Positions 26,300 to 34,291 of a stretch of 64,000 nt of DNA are shown piece by piece (the stretch's first letter is position 1; each line of letters opens with the position of its first letter). The position numbers were made by a program, and so were the translations under genes. The notes beneath the pieces were generated by a model. It was not told where the DNA came from. It ran no database searches and was given only the letters and a program-made list of their open reading frames with translations. Source of the stretch: Bacteroidaceae bacterium. GTDB taxonomy: Bacteria > Bacteroidota > Bacteroidia > Bacteroidales > Bacteroidaceae. Location: contig JAGCPD010000007.1 in assembly GCA_017645305.1 (NCBI GenBank), positions 62,001 through 126,000 on the forward strand. The letters run 5' to 3'.

Positions 26300-26722
26300 T
26301 TACCGGTTCTGGTTGTCCTGTTTGGGGGGAATTGCAACCCCTTCGCGTTCCAGGGCTTCACGCAGCAGGTCGTCAAAGGTTCTTGTGGCCTCGAAGTCGT
26401 CAAGAATTTTCTTAACACGTTTGCGTTTGCGTGCCCGTTTCCTCTCCTTAAAGGCAAAGGGGTGCATAATTTTGTCTTTGAGTCCGGGCTTTATTCTTTC
26501 CAAGACCTCCCCCAGTGATGGTGTGCGCGATATTCCCATTCTTGCCAGTCCCTGACGTATGGCATCCTCTAGCCCTTGGGTGCGTCCGGGGGCTATTACA
26601 TCTACCTCCCTCAAGGTATCTGTCTGCTCGTAGTTCAACGAGTCTGTCTGTGGACGGGTTGTAGGGATGGTGTCATCGGGCAGAGCCGTCAGCATAAAGG
26701 CCGCAAAAAGGACGTGTATCAT
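26300..26722 (-). CDS. Hypothetical protein, short exported, basic C-terminal half
   Basis: This is a 140-residue product not recognised as a known family. The N-terminus MIHVLFAAFMLTALPDD looks like a short signal peptide. A LREVDVIAPGR segment lies near residue 45, followed by an amphipathic region and a very basic stretch (KERKRARKRKRVKK) near residue 100. The frame is open upstream to 26755, but the -7 box at 26745-26752 falls inside that extension, so the ATG at 26722 is the better start. The promoter, signal peptide and terminator support a real gene. Function is unknown. Confidence 0.6.
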   Translation of the reverse strand: MIHVLFAAFMLTALPDDTIPTTRPQTDSLNYEQTDTLREVDVIAPGRTQGLEDAIRQGLARMGISRTPSLGEVLERIKPGLKDKIMHPFAFKERKRARKRKRVKKILDDFEATRTFDDLLREALEREGVAIPPKQDNQNR

Positions 26723-26744
26723 TTTGTTGTTTGTTAAATGTTCA

Positions 26745-26752
26745 CAAAAATA
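26745..26752 (-). promoter_or_regulatory. -7 box (TATTTTTG), minus strand
   Basis: TAnnTTTG lies 23 bases upstream of the ATG at 26722. A second TATTTTTG at 26797-26804 faces the other way, so the region holds divergent promoters. Confidence 0.6.
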
Positions 26753-26796
26753 CAAATTAAATGTAAGAAACAGGGGATAGGTGTGAAGAATTTCAT

Positions 26797-26804
26797 TATT
26801 TTTG
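26797..26804 (+). promoter_or_regulatory. -7 box (TATTTTTG) of the secreted esterase gene
   Basis: TAnnTTTG lies 35 bases before the ATG at 26839, divergent from the preceding minus-strand promoter. Confidence 0.6.
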
Positions 26805-26838
26805 TGACTTGAAACATAAATTTAAGATAAGATTACAT

Positions 26839-27651
26839 ATGAAAAGGCTCGTACTCTGGCTCCTTGTCATGTGCTGTTATGTGGCTGCACAGGCCCAGCA
26901 TTTCAAGGCATACCGAGGCACAGTGCCCGGTAGTTATAACTTCTGGTTCCACGATCCCGAGGCAGGTTCCCATAAAGACCCTAATGCACACTTCCCCCTG
27001 CTCATTTTTCTGCACGGAAAGAGTCTGAGCGGCCATAACCTGGAGAGGGTAAAGCGCTATGGCCCTATCAGTGCCGTTGCCAAGGGGCTAAGCATTGACT
27101 GCTATATTATTGCCCCCCAGACCAGTAATGGCTGGAATCCTGAGAAGGTGATGAAGATTGTTGACTGGACTATTCAGAACTATGCTGTCGATACCACACG
27201 AATCTATGTCTATGGAATGAGCATGGGTGGGTATGGAACCATTGACCTGTGTGCTACATACCCTGACCGTATTGCGGCTGGTATGGCGGCATGCGGCGGT
27301 GCCAGTGTCAGGAATCTGGCAGGTCTTTCAAAGGTTCCGTTGTGGATTCTACATGGAACGGCTGACCGTGCCGTACCCTTTAGTGCTTCGCAGAAAGTGG
27401 TGGATGCTATGGAGAAAACAGGCAAGGACCGTCTTATCTTTACACCCCTGAAAGGTGTTGATCATGGTCGTCCTGCCCGTCTTTTCTATATGACGCAGAC
27501 ATACGACTGGCTTTTTAGTCACTCTACCAAAGATCCAGGCCGTGAGGTCTGTCGCGACTTTAAGGTAACACCTGAGATGCTGAGTCGCGCCTACGAAGAT
27601 TTGCGTGATTTGCGTAACTCCAATGCACAGGGTGACGAATATATGGAGTGA
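26839..27651 (+). CDS. Secreted alpha/beta-hydrolase, esterase/phospholipase type
   Basis: This 270-residue protein has a signal peptide (KRLVLWLLVMCCYVAAQAQ). The alpha/beta-hydrolase fold is shown by LLIFLHGKSLSG (oxyanion strand), the nucleophile elbow VYGMSMGGYG, WILHGTADRAVP with the acidic residue, and a late GVDHGRP with the probable catalytic His. It resembles the prolyl-oligopeptidase-like esterases found in polysaccharide loci, which often remove acetyl or feruloyl groups. The substrate is not determined. I chose the ATG at 26839 over the upstream in-frame codon at 26809 because it starts the signal peptide and follows the promoter. Confidence 0.85.
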   Translation: MKRLVLWLLVMCCYVAAQAQHFKAYRGTVPGSYNFWFHDPEAGSHKDPNAHFPLLIFLHGKSLSGHNLERVKRYGPISAVAKGLSIDCYIIAPQTSNGWNPEKVMKIVDWTIQNYAVDTTRIYVYGMSMGGYGTIDLCATYPDRIAAGMAACGGASVRNLAGLSKVPLWILHGTADRAVPFSASQKVVDAMEKTGKDRLIFTPLKGVDHGRPARLFYMTQTYDWLFSHSTKDPGREVCRDFKVTPEMLSRAYEDLRDLRNSNAQGDEYME

Positions 27652-27666
27652 AACGAAAACCAAAAA

Positions 27667-27700
27667 GGGTTAGCGGTTAAGGGTTAGCGGTTAGCGACCC
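27667..27700. repeat. GGTTAGCG-type dispersed repeat
   Basis: Tandem GGTTAGCG / GGTTAAGG units are followed by ACCCATAGACATATAGG. Relatives lie at 32300, 34062, 37945, 41279, 52974 and 56656, always between genes or at a gene end. Confidence 0.75.
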
Positions 27701-27747
27701 ATAGACATATAGGACCCTTATGATCCATAAAAAACCAAAGCATAAAT

Positions 27748-29979
27748 ATGAAAAAAAACATTTTATTTTTAATTGTTATGGCAGCGGTTGTTATGCAGTT
27801 GCAGGCCGTTGATTACACCAAGTATGTAAACCCCTTCATAGGCACACAGACTGATGAGACGGGTGCCCTGAGCGGAAGCACTTTTCCGGGACCCACTATG
27901 CCACAAGGTATGGTTCAGCTTTGTCCCGAGACGGAGCAGTACGTAACTTGGGATCCTTGTTGCGGTTATGATTTCAATAAGGACAGCATCTTTGGTTTTA
28001 CCCATACACACTTAAGCGGTACGGGTTGTACCGACCTTATTGATATCAGCCTGATGCCCACCATCAAGCGTGTTACGCCGGCTGAACTGAAAAAGGGTAT
28101 CTTTGCACAGCCTTACAAGCATAGCGAGGAGTCTGCCACTCCCGGTTTCTATATGGTAAAGTTACAGGCCGAGAACATTCTCGTAAACCTGTCGGCTACC
28201 ACACATGCCGGTATTCATCGATATACTTTTCCTGAGGGTGCTCCGCAGACAGTGATTCTCGACCTCGACCGTATGACGTGGCGTGGCGATGCTTACTATT
28301 CTGGTCGCAGAGCCTATCAGATTATCCAGGCTCAGATGCGTATGGTTGATGACCGTACGATAGAGGGGTTCCGCATTGTGACGGGCTGGGCCAAACTCCG
28401 CAAGGTCTATTTCCGTGCTGAGTTCAGCAAGCCTATCCGGAACCGGTTGATGATGGACGGCGGCAGGTCTGTAGGAGGGAGCGACGTAATGAACGGCCGT
28501 ACCCTGCGAGCTGCCCTTGAGTTCAGCAATCAGGACGGTCGGGACCTGATGGTAAAAGTGTCAGTCTCGGCTGTTGACAACGAGGGAGCCCGCAAGAATA
28601 TGAAGGCTGAGGCTCAGAGCTGGAACTTCGATTATTATGTTCAGGTTGCACATGATGCCTGGGAGCGTGAGCTTTCGCGCATTGATATTGAGGGCACAGA
28701 TGCCCAGAAGACCATTTTCTATACAGGTCTCTATCATGTGCTGATGCAGCCCAACACCATCAGCGATGTCGATGGACGTTATATGGACACCAACTTCGAG
28801 ATTAAGCAGATGCCCGCTGGACAATCGTACCACAGCACATTCAGCCTTTGGGATACTTTCCGTGCAGCCCATCCCCTCTACACGCTTCTCTGTCCCGATG
28901 TGGCAGCTCAGTTTGTCCGTGATATGATTCTCCATCACGAGACCTATGGTTATCTGCCCATTTGGGACTTGTGGGGGCAGGATAATTACTGTATGATAGG
29001 TAATCATGCCATTCCCGTTTTGGCTGATGCTGTTTTAGCCGAGATTCCAGGCATTGACGCAGAGAAGGCTTATCAGGCTATGTTCGAGAGCAGTACCCGC
29101 ACCCATACCAACAGCCCCTTCGAGGTTTGGGAGAAGCATGGTTATATGCCACAGGACCTGCAGGGTACCAGCGTGAGCATTACCCTTGAGCAGGCTTTTG
29201 ATGACTGGTGCGTGGCTGCTGTAGCCAAAAAGTTAGGCAAGCAGGCCGACTATGAGCGTTTCTTGCGCCGCAGCGAATTCTACCGTAACCTGTTCGATAA
29301 GGAGACGGGCTTCTTCCGTCCCAAGGACAGCAAAGGAAACTGGATAGAGAAGTTCGATCCCCTGAGTTACGAGGAACCCTGTTTCATAGAGGGAAACGCC
29401 TGGCAGTATATGTGGTTTGTTCCCCAGAATCCAAAGGGACTGATAGAGCTTTTGGGCGGTGAAAAGGGCTTTATCCAGAAACTCGACGAGAATTTCACCC
29501 TTACAGCAACCAGCGGCGAGGTTAACGGTAATGCCAGCGGTTTCATCGGACAATATGCACACGGCAATGAGCCCAGTCACCATACCGTTTATCTTTATAA
29601 TTTTGCGGGGCAGCCCTGGCGCACTCAGGAGCTGGTTAATCAGGTGCGAAGTACCTTCTACAACGAGACGCCTTGCGGATATGCAGGGAACGATGACTGC
29701 GGGCAGATGTCTGCCTGGTATATTTTCTCGGCTCTTGGCTTCTATCCTTTCAATGCCGGCAGTGCCCAGTATGTAATAGGCACGCCCCTTTTCCAGAAGG
29801 CAACGTTGCATCTTGCGGGTGGAAAAGACTTCACCATCTTGGCCCCTCGTAAGAGCGATAAGGCAATCTACGTTAAAAGCGTGAAGCTGAACGGTCAAAA
29901 GATAGACAACTGGACGCTGAGTCACCAGCAAATTACAGCTGGCGGTACCCTTCAGTTCCAAATGAGCGAGAAGAAGTAG
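27748..29979 (+). CDS. GH92 alpha-1,2-mannosidase, GNEP form
   Basis: This is a 743-residue protein with a signal peptide (ILFLIVMAAVVMQLQA). Mature GH92 landmarks are YVNPFIGTQTDETG, a SLWDTFRAAHPL segment, and AHGNEPSHH with Glu608 at the catalytic-acid position. CGQMSAWYIFSALGFYP near residue 650 includes the region of the catalytic base. Unlike the GH92 at 19400 it keeps the full motif, so it should be an active exo-alpha-mannosidase acting on mannan side chains or N-glycans. The promoter was not obvious; a GGTTAGCG repeat lies in the gap before it. Confidence 0.95.
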   Translation: MKKNILFLIVMAAVVMQLQAVDYTKYVNPFIGTQTDETGALSGSTFPGPTMPQGMVQLCPETEQYVTWDPCCGYDFNKDSIFGFTHTHLSGTGCTDLIDISLMPTIKRVTPAELKKGIFAQPYKHSEESATPGFYMVKLQAENILVNLSATTHAGIHRYTFPEGAPQTVILDLDRMTWRGDAYYSGRRAYQIIQAQMRMVDDRTIEGFRIVTGWAKLRKVYFRAEFSKPIRNRLMMDGGRSVGGSDVMNGRTLRAALEFSNQDGRDLMVKVSVSAVDNEGARKNMKAEAQSWNFDYYVQVAHDAWERELSRIDIEGTDAQKTIFYTGLYHVLMQPNTISDVDGRYMDTNFEIKQMPAGQSYHSTFSLWDTFRAAHPLYTLLCPDVAAQFVRDMILHHETYGYLPIWDLWGQDNYCMIGNHAIPVLADAVLAEIPGIDAEKAYQAMFESSTRTHTNSPFEVWEKHGYMPQDLQGTSVSITLEQAFDDWCVAAVAKKLGKQADYERFLRRSEFYRNLFDKETGFFRPKDSKGNWIEKFDPLSYEEPCFIEGNAWQYMWFVPQNPKGLIELLGGEKGFIQKLDENFTLTATSGEVNGNASGFIGQYAHGNEPSHHTVYLYNFAGQPWRTQELVNQVRSTFYNETPCGYAGNDDCGQMSAWYIFSALGFYPFNAGSAQYVIGTPLFQKATLHLAGGKDFTILAPRKSDKAIYVKSVKLNGQKIDNWTLSHQQITAGGTLQFQMSEKK

Positions 29980-30015
29980 CAGACCCCGGTAGCACAAGGC
30001 TGTTCCTTGCTATAT

Positions 30016-32208
30016 ATGAGAATTCTCACACTTGCGTCGGCGTTTTTTTTCGCCTTTCTTGCATTGCGGGCAGAGCCTGTTTTCAATAAAGTGCATGGGG
30101 TGTGCAAGAGTCCGTTCATGCTAAGGGTAAGCAGCAGCGAGACTGGTGCTGTTGTAAGGTACACGACGGACGGTAGCGAACCGACGGCAGAGAGTCCTCA
30201 GTTTACTTCTAACCTGTACATTGACAGTACCACCATCATACGTGCCGCTGAATTCAAGGGAGATGTCAGGAGTTCCGATGTTGTCACGGTATCCTACATA
30301 TTTCCTTCTACTGTGCTTGAGCAGCCCGCTGCTCCGGAAGGCTATCCCGACACGTGGGGCAAATATTCCACCATCAACGGAACGGCACCTGCCGATTATG
30401 AAATGGACCCGGAACTGGTTTCCGACCGCACCTATTCCAAGCGTATCACAGACGCATTCTTTTCCATTCCTGTTCTGTCCATTGTAACGGACAGGGGCAA
30501 CCTCTTTAATAAGGAGAAGGATGAGCATACGGGCGGTATTTATATTTATACCGGAACATCAGACAGCGACGGACGGGGATGGGAACGTCCGGCTTCCGTG
30601 GAACTGATGGGGAGCGGACACGACCTCTCGGTGGATTGTGCGTTGAAGATTCATGGCGGACAGGGACGTGTGGCCGAGAAGAATCCAAAGCATTCCTTCC
30701 GCCTCACTTTCAAGGACGAATACGGCAAGAAAACCCTCAAGTACCCAGTCTTCGGAGAAGAGAATGTGGCTCGTTTCAATTCCCTCATCATGCGTACCTT
30801 TTATAATTATTCCTGGTTACATGCTGATGCCACACAGCGCTCCAGGGCACAGTATGGGCGCGACCTTTGGGCACGCCGTATGCAGAAGCGAATGGGTTAT
30901 GATACCAGCGACGGGCTGTATGTAAACGTCTTCATAAACGGTCTTTATTGGGGGCTTTATAACCTGTCTGAGCGTATCGATGATGATTACTGCAAGTACC
31001 ACTTTGGGGGCTTGAAGTCAGACTATGACGTGATAAAGCGCGAGGATTATCTTGAGGCAGCAGAAGGTACACTTGACAAATGGAACCAGCTGATGCGCCT
31101 CTCAGACAAAATTTCTTCGCAGATGTATAAGGTTATTACTGGTCAGGTGGCACAGAGTACCGATTCTGTGCCGGAGGTCTTTCTGGATGTGGATAATTTC
31201 ATTGATTATATGCTCATCAACCAGTACTGCGGGAATAACGACTGGGACCATCATAACTGGATAGCCTTGACAAATAGGGAAGACCCCTCGCAAGGTTTCC
31301 GCTTTATCTGTTGGGATTCCGAACAGACCTTGTATAGTGCTTCCAAGAACGTCCTCGATGTGAATAACAAGGATTGTCCCACCTATCTCTTCCAGAACAT
31401 GATGAAGTGCCAGGCCTTCAGGCATCGTTTCATGGATCGAGCCTATAAACACCTTCAGGACGACGGCGGCCTGCTCCGTCCCCAGTCAACACAGGCACTT
31501 TGGGACAGTCTGCAGAGTGTCATCTCATTGGCTATTTATGCCGAGTCTGCCCGCTGGGGTGATTATCGCAAGGATGTACATCCCTATTCCTCCCAGGGCG
31601 AATTGTATCGTGCCGATGTGCATCATGCCCTTGAGAACAGAAGGCTGATGGAGGAATTCTTCCCCCAGCGTACAGAGACTCTTATTGCGCAGCTTAAGAA
31701 GAAAGGCTGGTATGCAACGGTGGAAGCTCCTGCTTTCCTTGTAAATGGAAAGAAGGTAGCAGACGGTGACACCATTCTGCTTTCCGACGAACTTACCCTC
31801 GCTAACGGCTCCTACATTGTGTACACCACCGACGGCAGCTACCCGGTCTTGTGGGAAGACAATACGTTGGGCGGGGAAACTTCCCAGTCAATCCTTTACA
31901 GCAAGGAGAATCTTGCCCCGTTTCTTGTACCAGGAGAGGTAACCTTGCGTGCCATCAGTAAGAGCGGCTCCACCTGGAGTGCCACCATAACCCGCAGTGT
32001 ATATGTTGTGGACGACCAGACTGACGGAATAGCTGAAGTGAACAATGAAAGAGTGAACAATGAAAGAGTGAACAATGAAAGAGTGAAAAGTGAAAAATGG
32101 GATAATTCCTGGTACACCCTCGACGGCCAAATGGTAAATGGTAAATTGTCAAATAGTAAATTACCAAAGGGCGTGTATATTATAAACGGAAAGAAGAAGA
32201 TTCGGTAG
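30016..32208 (+). CDS. Secreted CotH-kinase-like protein with chitobiase-type beta domain
   Basis: This 730-residue protein has a short hydrophobic N-terminus (ILTLASAFFFAFLALRA). Residues 25-100 form a chitobiase/beta-hexosaminidase C-terminal-like domain (VRYTTDGSEPTAESP). The central part is CotH-like: IPVLSIVTD, ALKIHGGQG, a SFRLTFKDEYG segment, NGLYWGLYNLSERID, and NQYCGNNDWDHHNW followed by WDSEQT. CotH proteins are atypical kinases that phosphorylate secreted proteins in spore formers; their role in Bacteroidetes is not established. A second beta domain (YIVYTTDGSYPV) follows. The C-terminal linker is made of a 15-base tandem repeat. The tail WYTLDGQM...GVYIINGKK is of the sorting-signal type. 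Confidence 0.85.
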   Translation: MRILTLASAFFFAFLALRAEPVFNKVHGVCKSPFMLRVSSSETGAVVRYTTDGSEPTAESPQFTSNLYIDSTTIIRAAEFKGDVRSSDVVTVSYIFPSTVLEQPAAPEGYPDTWGKYSTINGTAPADYEMDPELVSDRTYSKRITDAFFSIPVLSIVTDRGNLFNKEKDEHTGGIYIYTGTSDSDGRGWERPASVELMGSGHDLSVDCALKIHGGQGRVAEKNPKHSFRLTFKDEYGKKTLKYPVFGEENVARFNSLIMRTFYNYSWLHADATQRSRAQYGRDLWARRMQKRMGYDTSDGLYVNVFINGLYWGLYNLSERIDDDYCKYHFGGLKSDYDVIKREDYLEAAEGTLDKWNQLMRLSDKISSQMYKVITGQVAQSTDSVPEVFLDVDNFIDYMLINQYCGNNDWDHHNWIALTNREDPSQGFRFICWDSEQTLYSASKNVLDVNNKDCPTYLFQNMMKCQAFRHRFMDRAYKHLQDDGGLLRPQSTQALWDSLQSVISLAIYAESARWGDYRKDVHPYSSQGELYRADVHHALENRRLMEEFFPQRTETLIAQLKKKGWYATVEAPAFLVNGKKVADGDTILLSDELTLANGSYIVYTTDGSYPVLWEDNTLGGETSQSILYSKENLAPFLVPGEVTLRAISKSGSTWSATITRSVYVVDDQTDGIAEVNNERVNNERVNNERVKSEKWDNSWYTLDGQMVNGKLSNSKLPKGVYIINGKKKIR
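32038..32096 (+). repeat. 15-bp tandem repeat inside the CotH-like gene
   Basis: GTGAACAATGAAAGA occurs three times exactly, then in diverged form, encoding repeated VNNER units just before the C-terminal tail. The same GTGAA(C/G)AATGAA style of repeat lies between genes elsewhere in the window. Confidence 0.85.
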
Positions 32209-32313
32209 TACCCCGAACCTTCTTCTGTAACTCACAGCGTTTTCTTGAACGGCCCTTCGTAATGTCGTTATTACGTTATGTCGATATTTCGACATTGCGA
32301 TGGGTCGCTAACC

Positions 32314-34047
32314 CTATTTCAGTACTCCCTGTCCTTTTAGGAATTCGCTAATGCGTTCCAGCCAAGTATAACTGCCTGTGCCGGGCGATGCATTACGCTG
32401 GAAGCAGTGGGGACGTAGTGCCAGTGTGTGCAGTTCGCTCTGTATGCCCATAGCCCGCATTTTTTCCCAGGTCTTAACAGAGTTCATGGAAGCCCATCCG
32501 TCGGCATCTCCGTGAATAAACAGCATGGGTGCGGTCTTCAGGTCGAAGTTGAACTCAGGAACGGGAATAGCGCTGTCGTCGTTGCCACCGGTGGTGTTAT
32601 TCTTCTCCGCTCCGTCTGTCAGGGCGTAGGCGGGATAGATGCCTATGCCCCATTGCACGTTGCAGGGCTGTTTATCTACATTGTCGATGGGCAGATAAGA
32701 TTGCTGCTGTGACGAGGTAACACCCATAAGCGTGAGGTGTCCACCGGCAGAGCTGCCCATAATTCCTATCCTGTTAGGGTCTAAACCGTACTTTTCTGCC
32801 TGACTGCGCACCAGTTTGACAGCACGCTGCAGGTCTTGCCAGGCTGTAATGTGCTTGGGCATACCCTTGGGGCGTGGGGTACGGTACTTCATGGTAACAA
32901 CCGTCATTCCCAATTCATTCAGGTAGCGGCGTGCAGGAGCTACCTCGAAGCCGTCAGGCCCGTTACCCTCGTAGCTGCCGCCCGAATAGATAATCTGTAT
33001 GGCGTTGGTCTTCAGTTCTTTCGGGAAGTGCCATTCTATGTACGGCTTGCACTGATGATCCTGTGCCAACGGCATTTTTCCTTCGGGCCATACATCCTGT
33101 GTTACTTTTTCCTTGCGGGCATCATCGTTGGGATAGCGTTTCATAAGTTCTTCTTCGGGAGCCACGGGACCGGGGACACCTATTTGTGTCAGGAATTCAA
33201 TGGCACGGTCCAGTCCGAATGCACCGTGCTTCTTGTTGGGATAAAGGTGCAACTCTGCAGGAATCTTACGCTTGCGCAGTTCGCGATAGATAAGGGTGGA
33301 GCCGTTGGGTGTATATTCATCCATTCCACCGTGATGCAGGCTCATGGGGCAAGTCTTGGCATCGAACTTAAAGCAGGAACTCAACTTGATGTTAGGTCCG
33401 TATCCCTGCTGTGTGGCAGGTGTTCCCAGTTCACCGTCGGTGGTCACGTAGGCTGGGGCATTGGCAATTGCCCAGTTAATGTGGCAGGGAACGGTATCCA
33501 GGTTGTCGATAGGCTCATAGGCAGGTGTAAGGGCACTTGTGCCGAGCAGTACAGCCAGATGAGAGCCAGCCGACATTGAGATAGTACCTATGTGTTCAGG
33601 GTCGAAACCGCGCTTTTTTGCCTGGCTGCGCACCATACGGACGGCACGCTGTCCGTCTTCCCATGCAGACTGATAGATAGGCAGACCTTTTGGACGGGGG
33701 GTTCGATATACAAAGTTCACACACTGGTAGCCAAGAGCCGTAAAACGCTCACGCCATTGTTTGATGAGGCCCACATCGCATACATTATAATATCCGCCGC
33801 CAGAGATAAGAATCATACAGCAGCCGTTAGGCTTTTCAGGTTTGTCAAACCACTCCAGGTAAGCCGTTTTAAACTTCTCAGGTTTGAAGCCTTGGGCATT
33901 GGCCTCGTCAGTCATGGCTGCAATCTGATGATCCTGAGCATCAGGCATTTTACCCTTGGGCCAGATTGCCTGACGCTCCCACGAATATGCTATCAGAGAG
34001 CAGGCAAAGGCCAGAAGAAATAGAACTTTTTTTAATTTGCAATTCAT
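32314..34047 (-). CDS. Secreted esterase with two tandem alpha/beta-hydrolase domains
   Basis: This 577-residue protein has a signal peptide (VLFLLAFACSLIAYSW). It contains two homologous halves of about 280 residues. Each begins with a (W)P(K/E)GKMP-AQDHQ segment, then YRTPRPKG, a VRMVRSQA/VKLVRSQA helix and a nucleophile elbow (SMSAGSHLA in the first half, GSSAGGHLT in the second). Each ends in a dienelactone-hydrolase-like region with an HG(G/D)-D motif. The second half keeps the usual GxSAGG; the first half has a variant elbow. It resembles the BD-FAE/acetyl-esterase families of plant polysaccharide loci. The substrate is not known. It is convergent with the CotH-like gene. Confidence 0.85.
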   Translation of the reverse strand: MNCKLKKVLFLLAFACSLIAYSWERQAIWPKGKMPDAQDHQIAAMTDEANAQGFKPEKFKTAYLEWFDKPEKPNGCCMILISGGGYYNVCDVGLIKQWRERFTALGYQCVNFVYRTPRPKGLPIYQSAWEDGQRAVRMVRSQAKKRGFDPEHIGTISMSAGSHLAVLLGTSALTPAYEPIDNLDTVPCHINWAIANAPAYVTTDGELGTPATQQGYGPNIKLSSCFKFDAKTCPMSLHHGGMDEYTPNGSTLIYRELRKRKIPAELHLYPNKKHGAFGLDRAIEFLTQIGVPGPVAPEEELMKRYPNDDARKEKVTQDVWPEGKMPLAQDHQCKPYIEWHFPKELKTNAIQIIYSGGSYEGNGPDGFEVAPARRYLNELGMTVVTMKYRTPRPKGMPKHITAWQDLQRAVKLVRSQAEKYGLDPNRIGIMGSSAGGHLTLMGVTSSQQQSYLPIDNVDKQPCNVQWGIGIYPAYALTDGAEKNNTTGGNDDSAIPVPEFNFDLKTAPMLFIHGDADGWASMNSVKTWEKMRAMGIQSELHTLALRPHCFQRNASPGTGSYTWLERISEFLKGQGVLK

Positions 34048-34061
34048 AAGTTATAATTTTT

Positions 34062-34106
34062 ATGGGTCTTATGGGTCGCTAACCGCTAACCGCTAATCGC
34101 TAACCG
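34062..34106. repeat. CGCTAACCG tandem repeat with ATGGGTC units
   Basis: ATGGGTCTTATGGGTC is followed by about four CGCTAACCG-type units, in the leader of the minus-strand esterase gene. It is the reverse complement of the repeat at 27667. Confidence 0.75.
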
Positions 34107-34126
34107 TTTCTTATTTTATTTCACCA

Positions 34127-34134
34127 CAAAGGTA
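34127..34134 (-). promoter_or_regulatory. -7 box (TACCTTTG) of the tandem esterase gene
   Basis: TAnnTTTG on the minus strand lies 80 bases upstream of the ATG at 34047, so the transcript would carry the CGCTAACCG repeat in its leader. Confidence 0.6.
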
Positions 34135-34235
34135 AAAGATTTTGGTTTGGCTTCCAAACTTTCGCGTAAATTTTTCAAGCACTTCTCCCGGCTACCTGTT
34201 AATTTTCCTGTACACATCAAAAGCTGTTAAATAAA

Positions 34236-34267
34236 TTTGGTATTTCGCTCACTTAATCGTAACTTTG
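34236..34267 (+). promoter_or_regulatory. S41 protease promoter with CGCTCACTTA spacer
   Basis: TTTG at 34236-34239 and TAACTTTG at 34260-34267 are 20 bases apart. The spacer contains CGCTCACTTAATCG, nearly the same as in the gpmI promoter at 62049. The -7 box overlaps the start of the longest frame, so translation must begin at 34277 or 34292. Confidence 0.75.
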
Positions 34268-34291
34268 TCGCCAATTATGGAAATTTTGAAA

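Noticed and set aside
32279..32296. ATGTCGATATTTCGACAT hairpin between the CotH-like and esterase genes as a terminator
   Set aside because: A six-base stem without a T-run; it may be a palindrome of no function, so I did not list it as a terminator.
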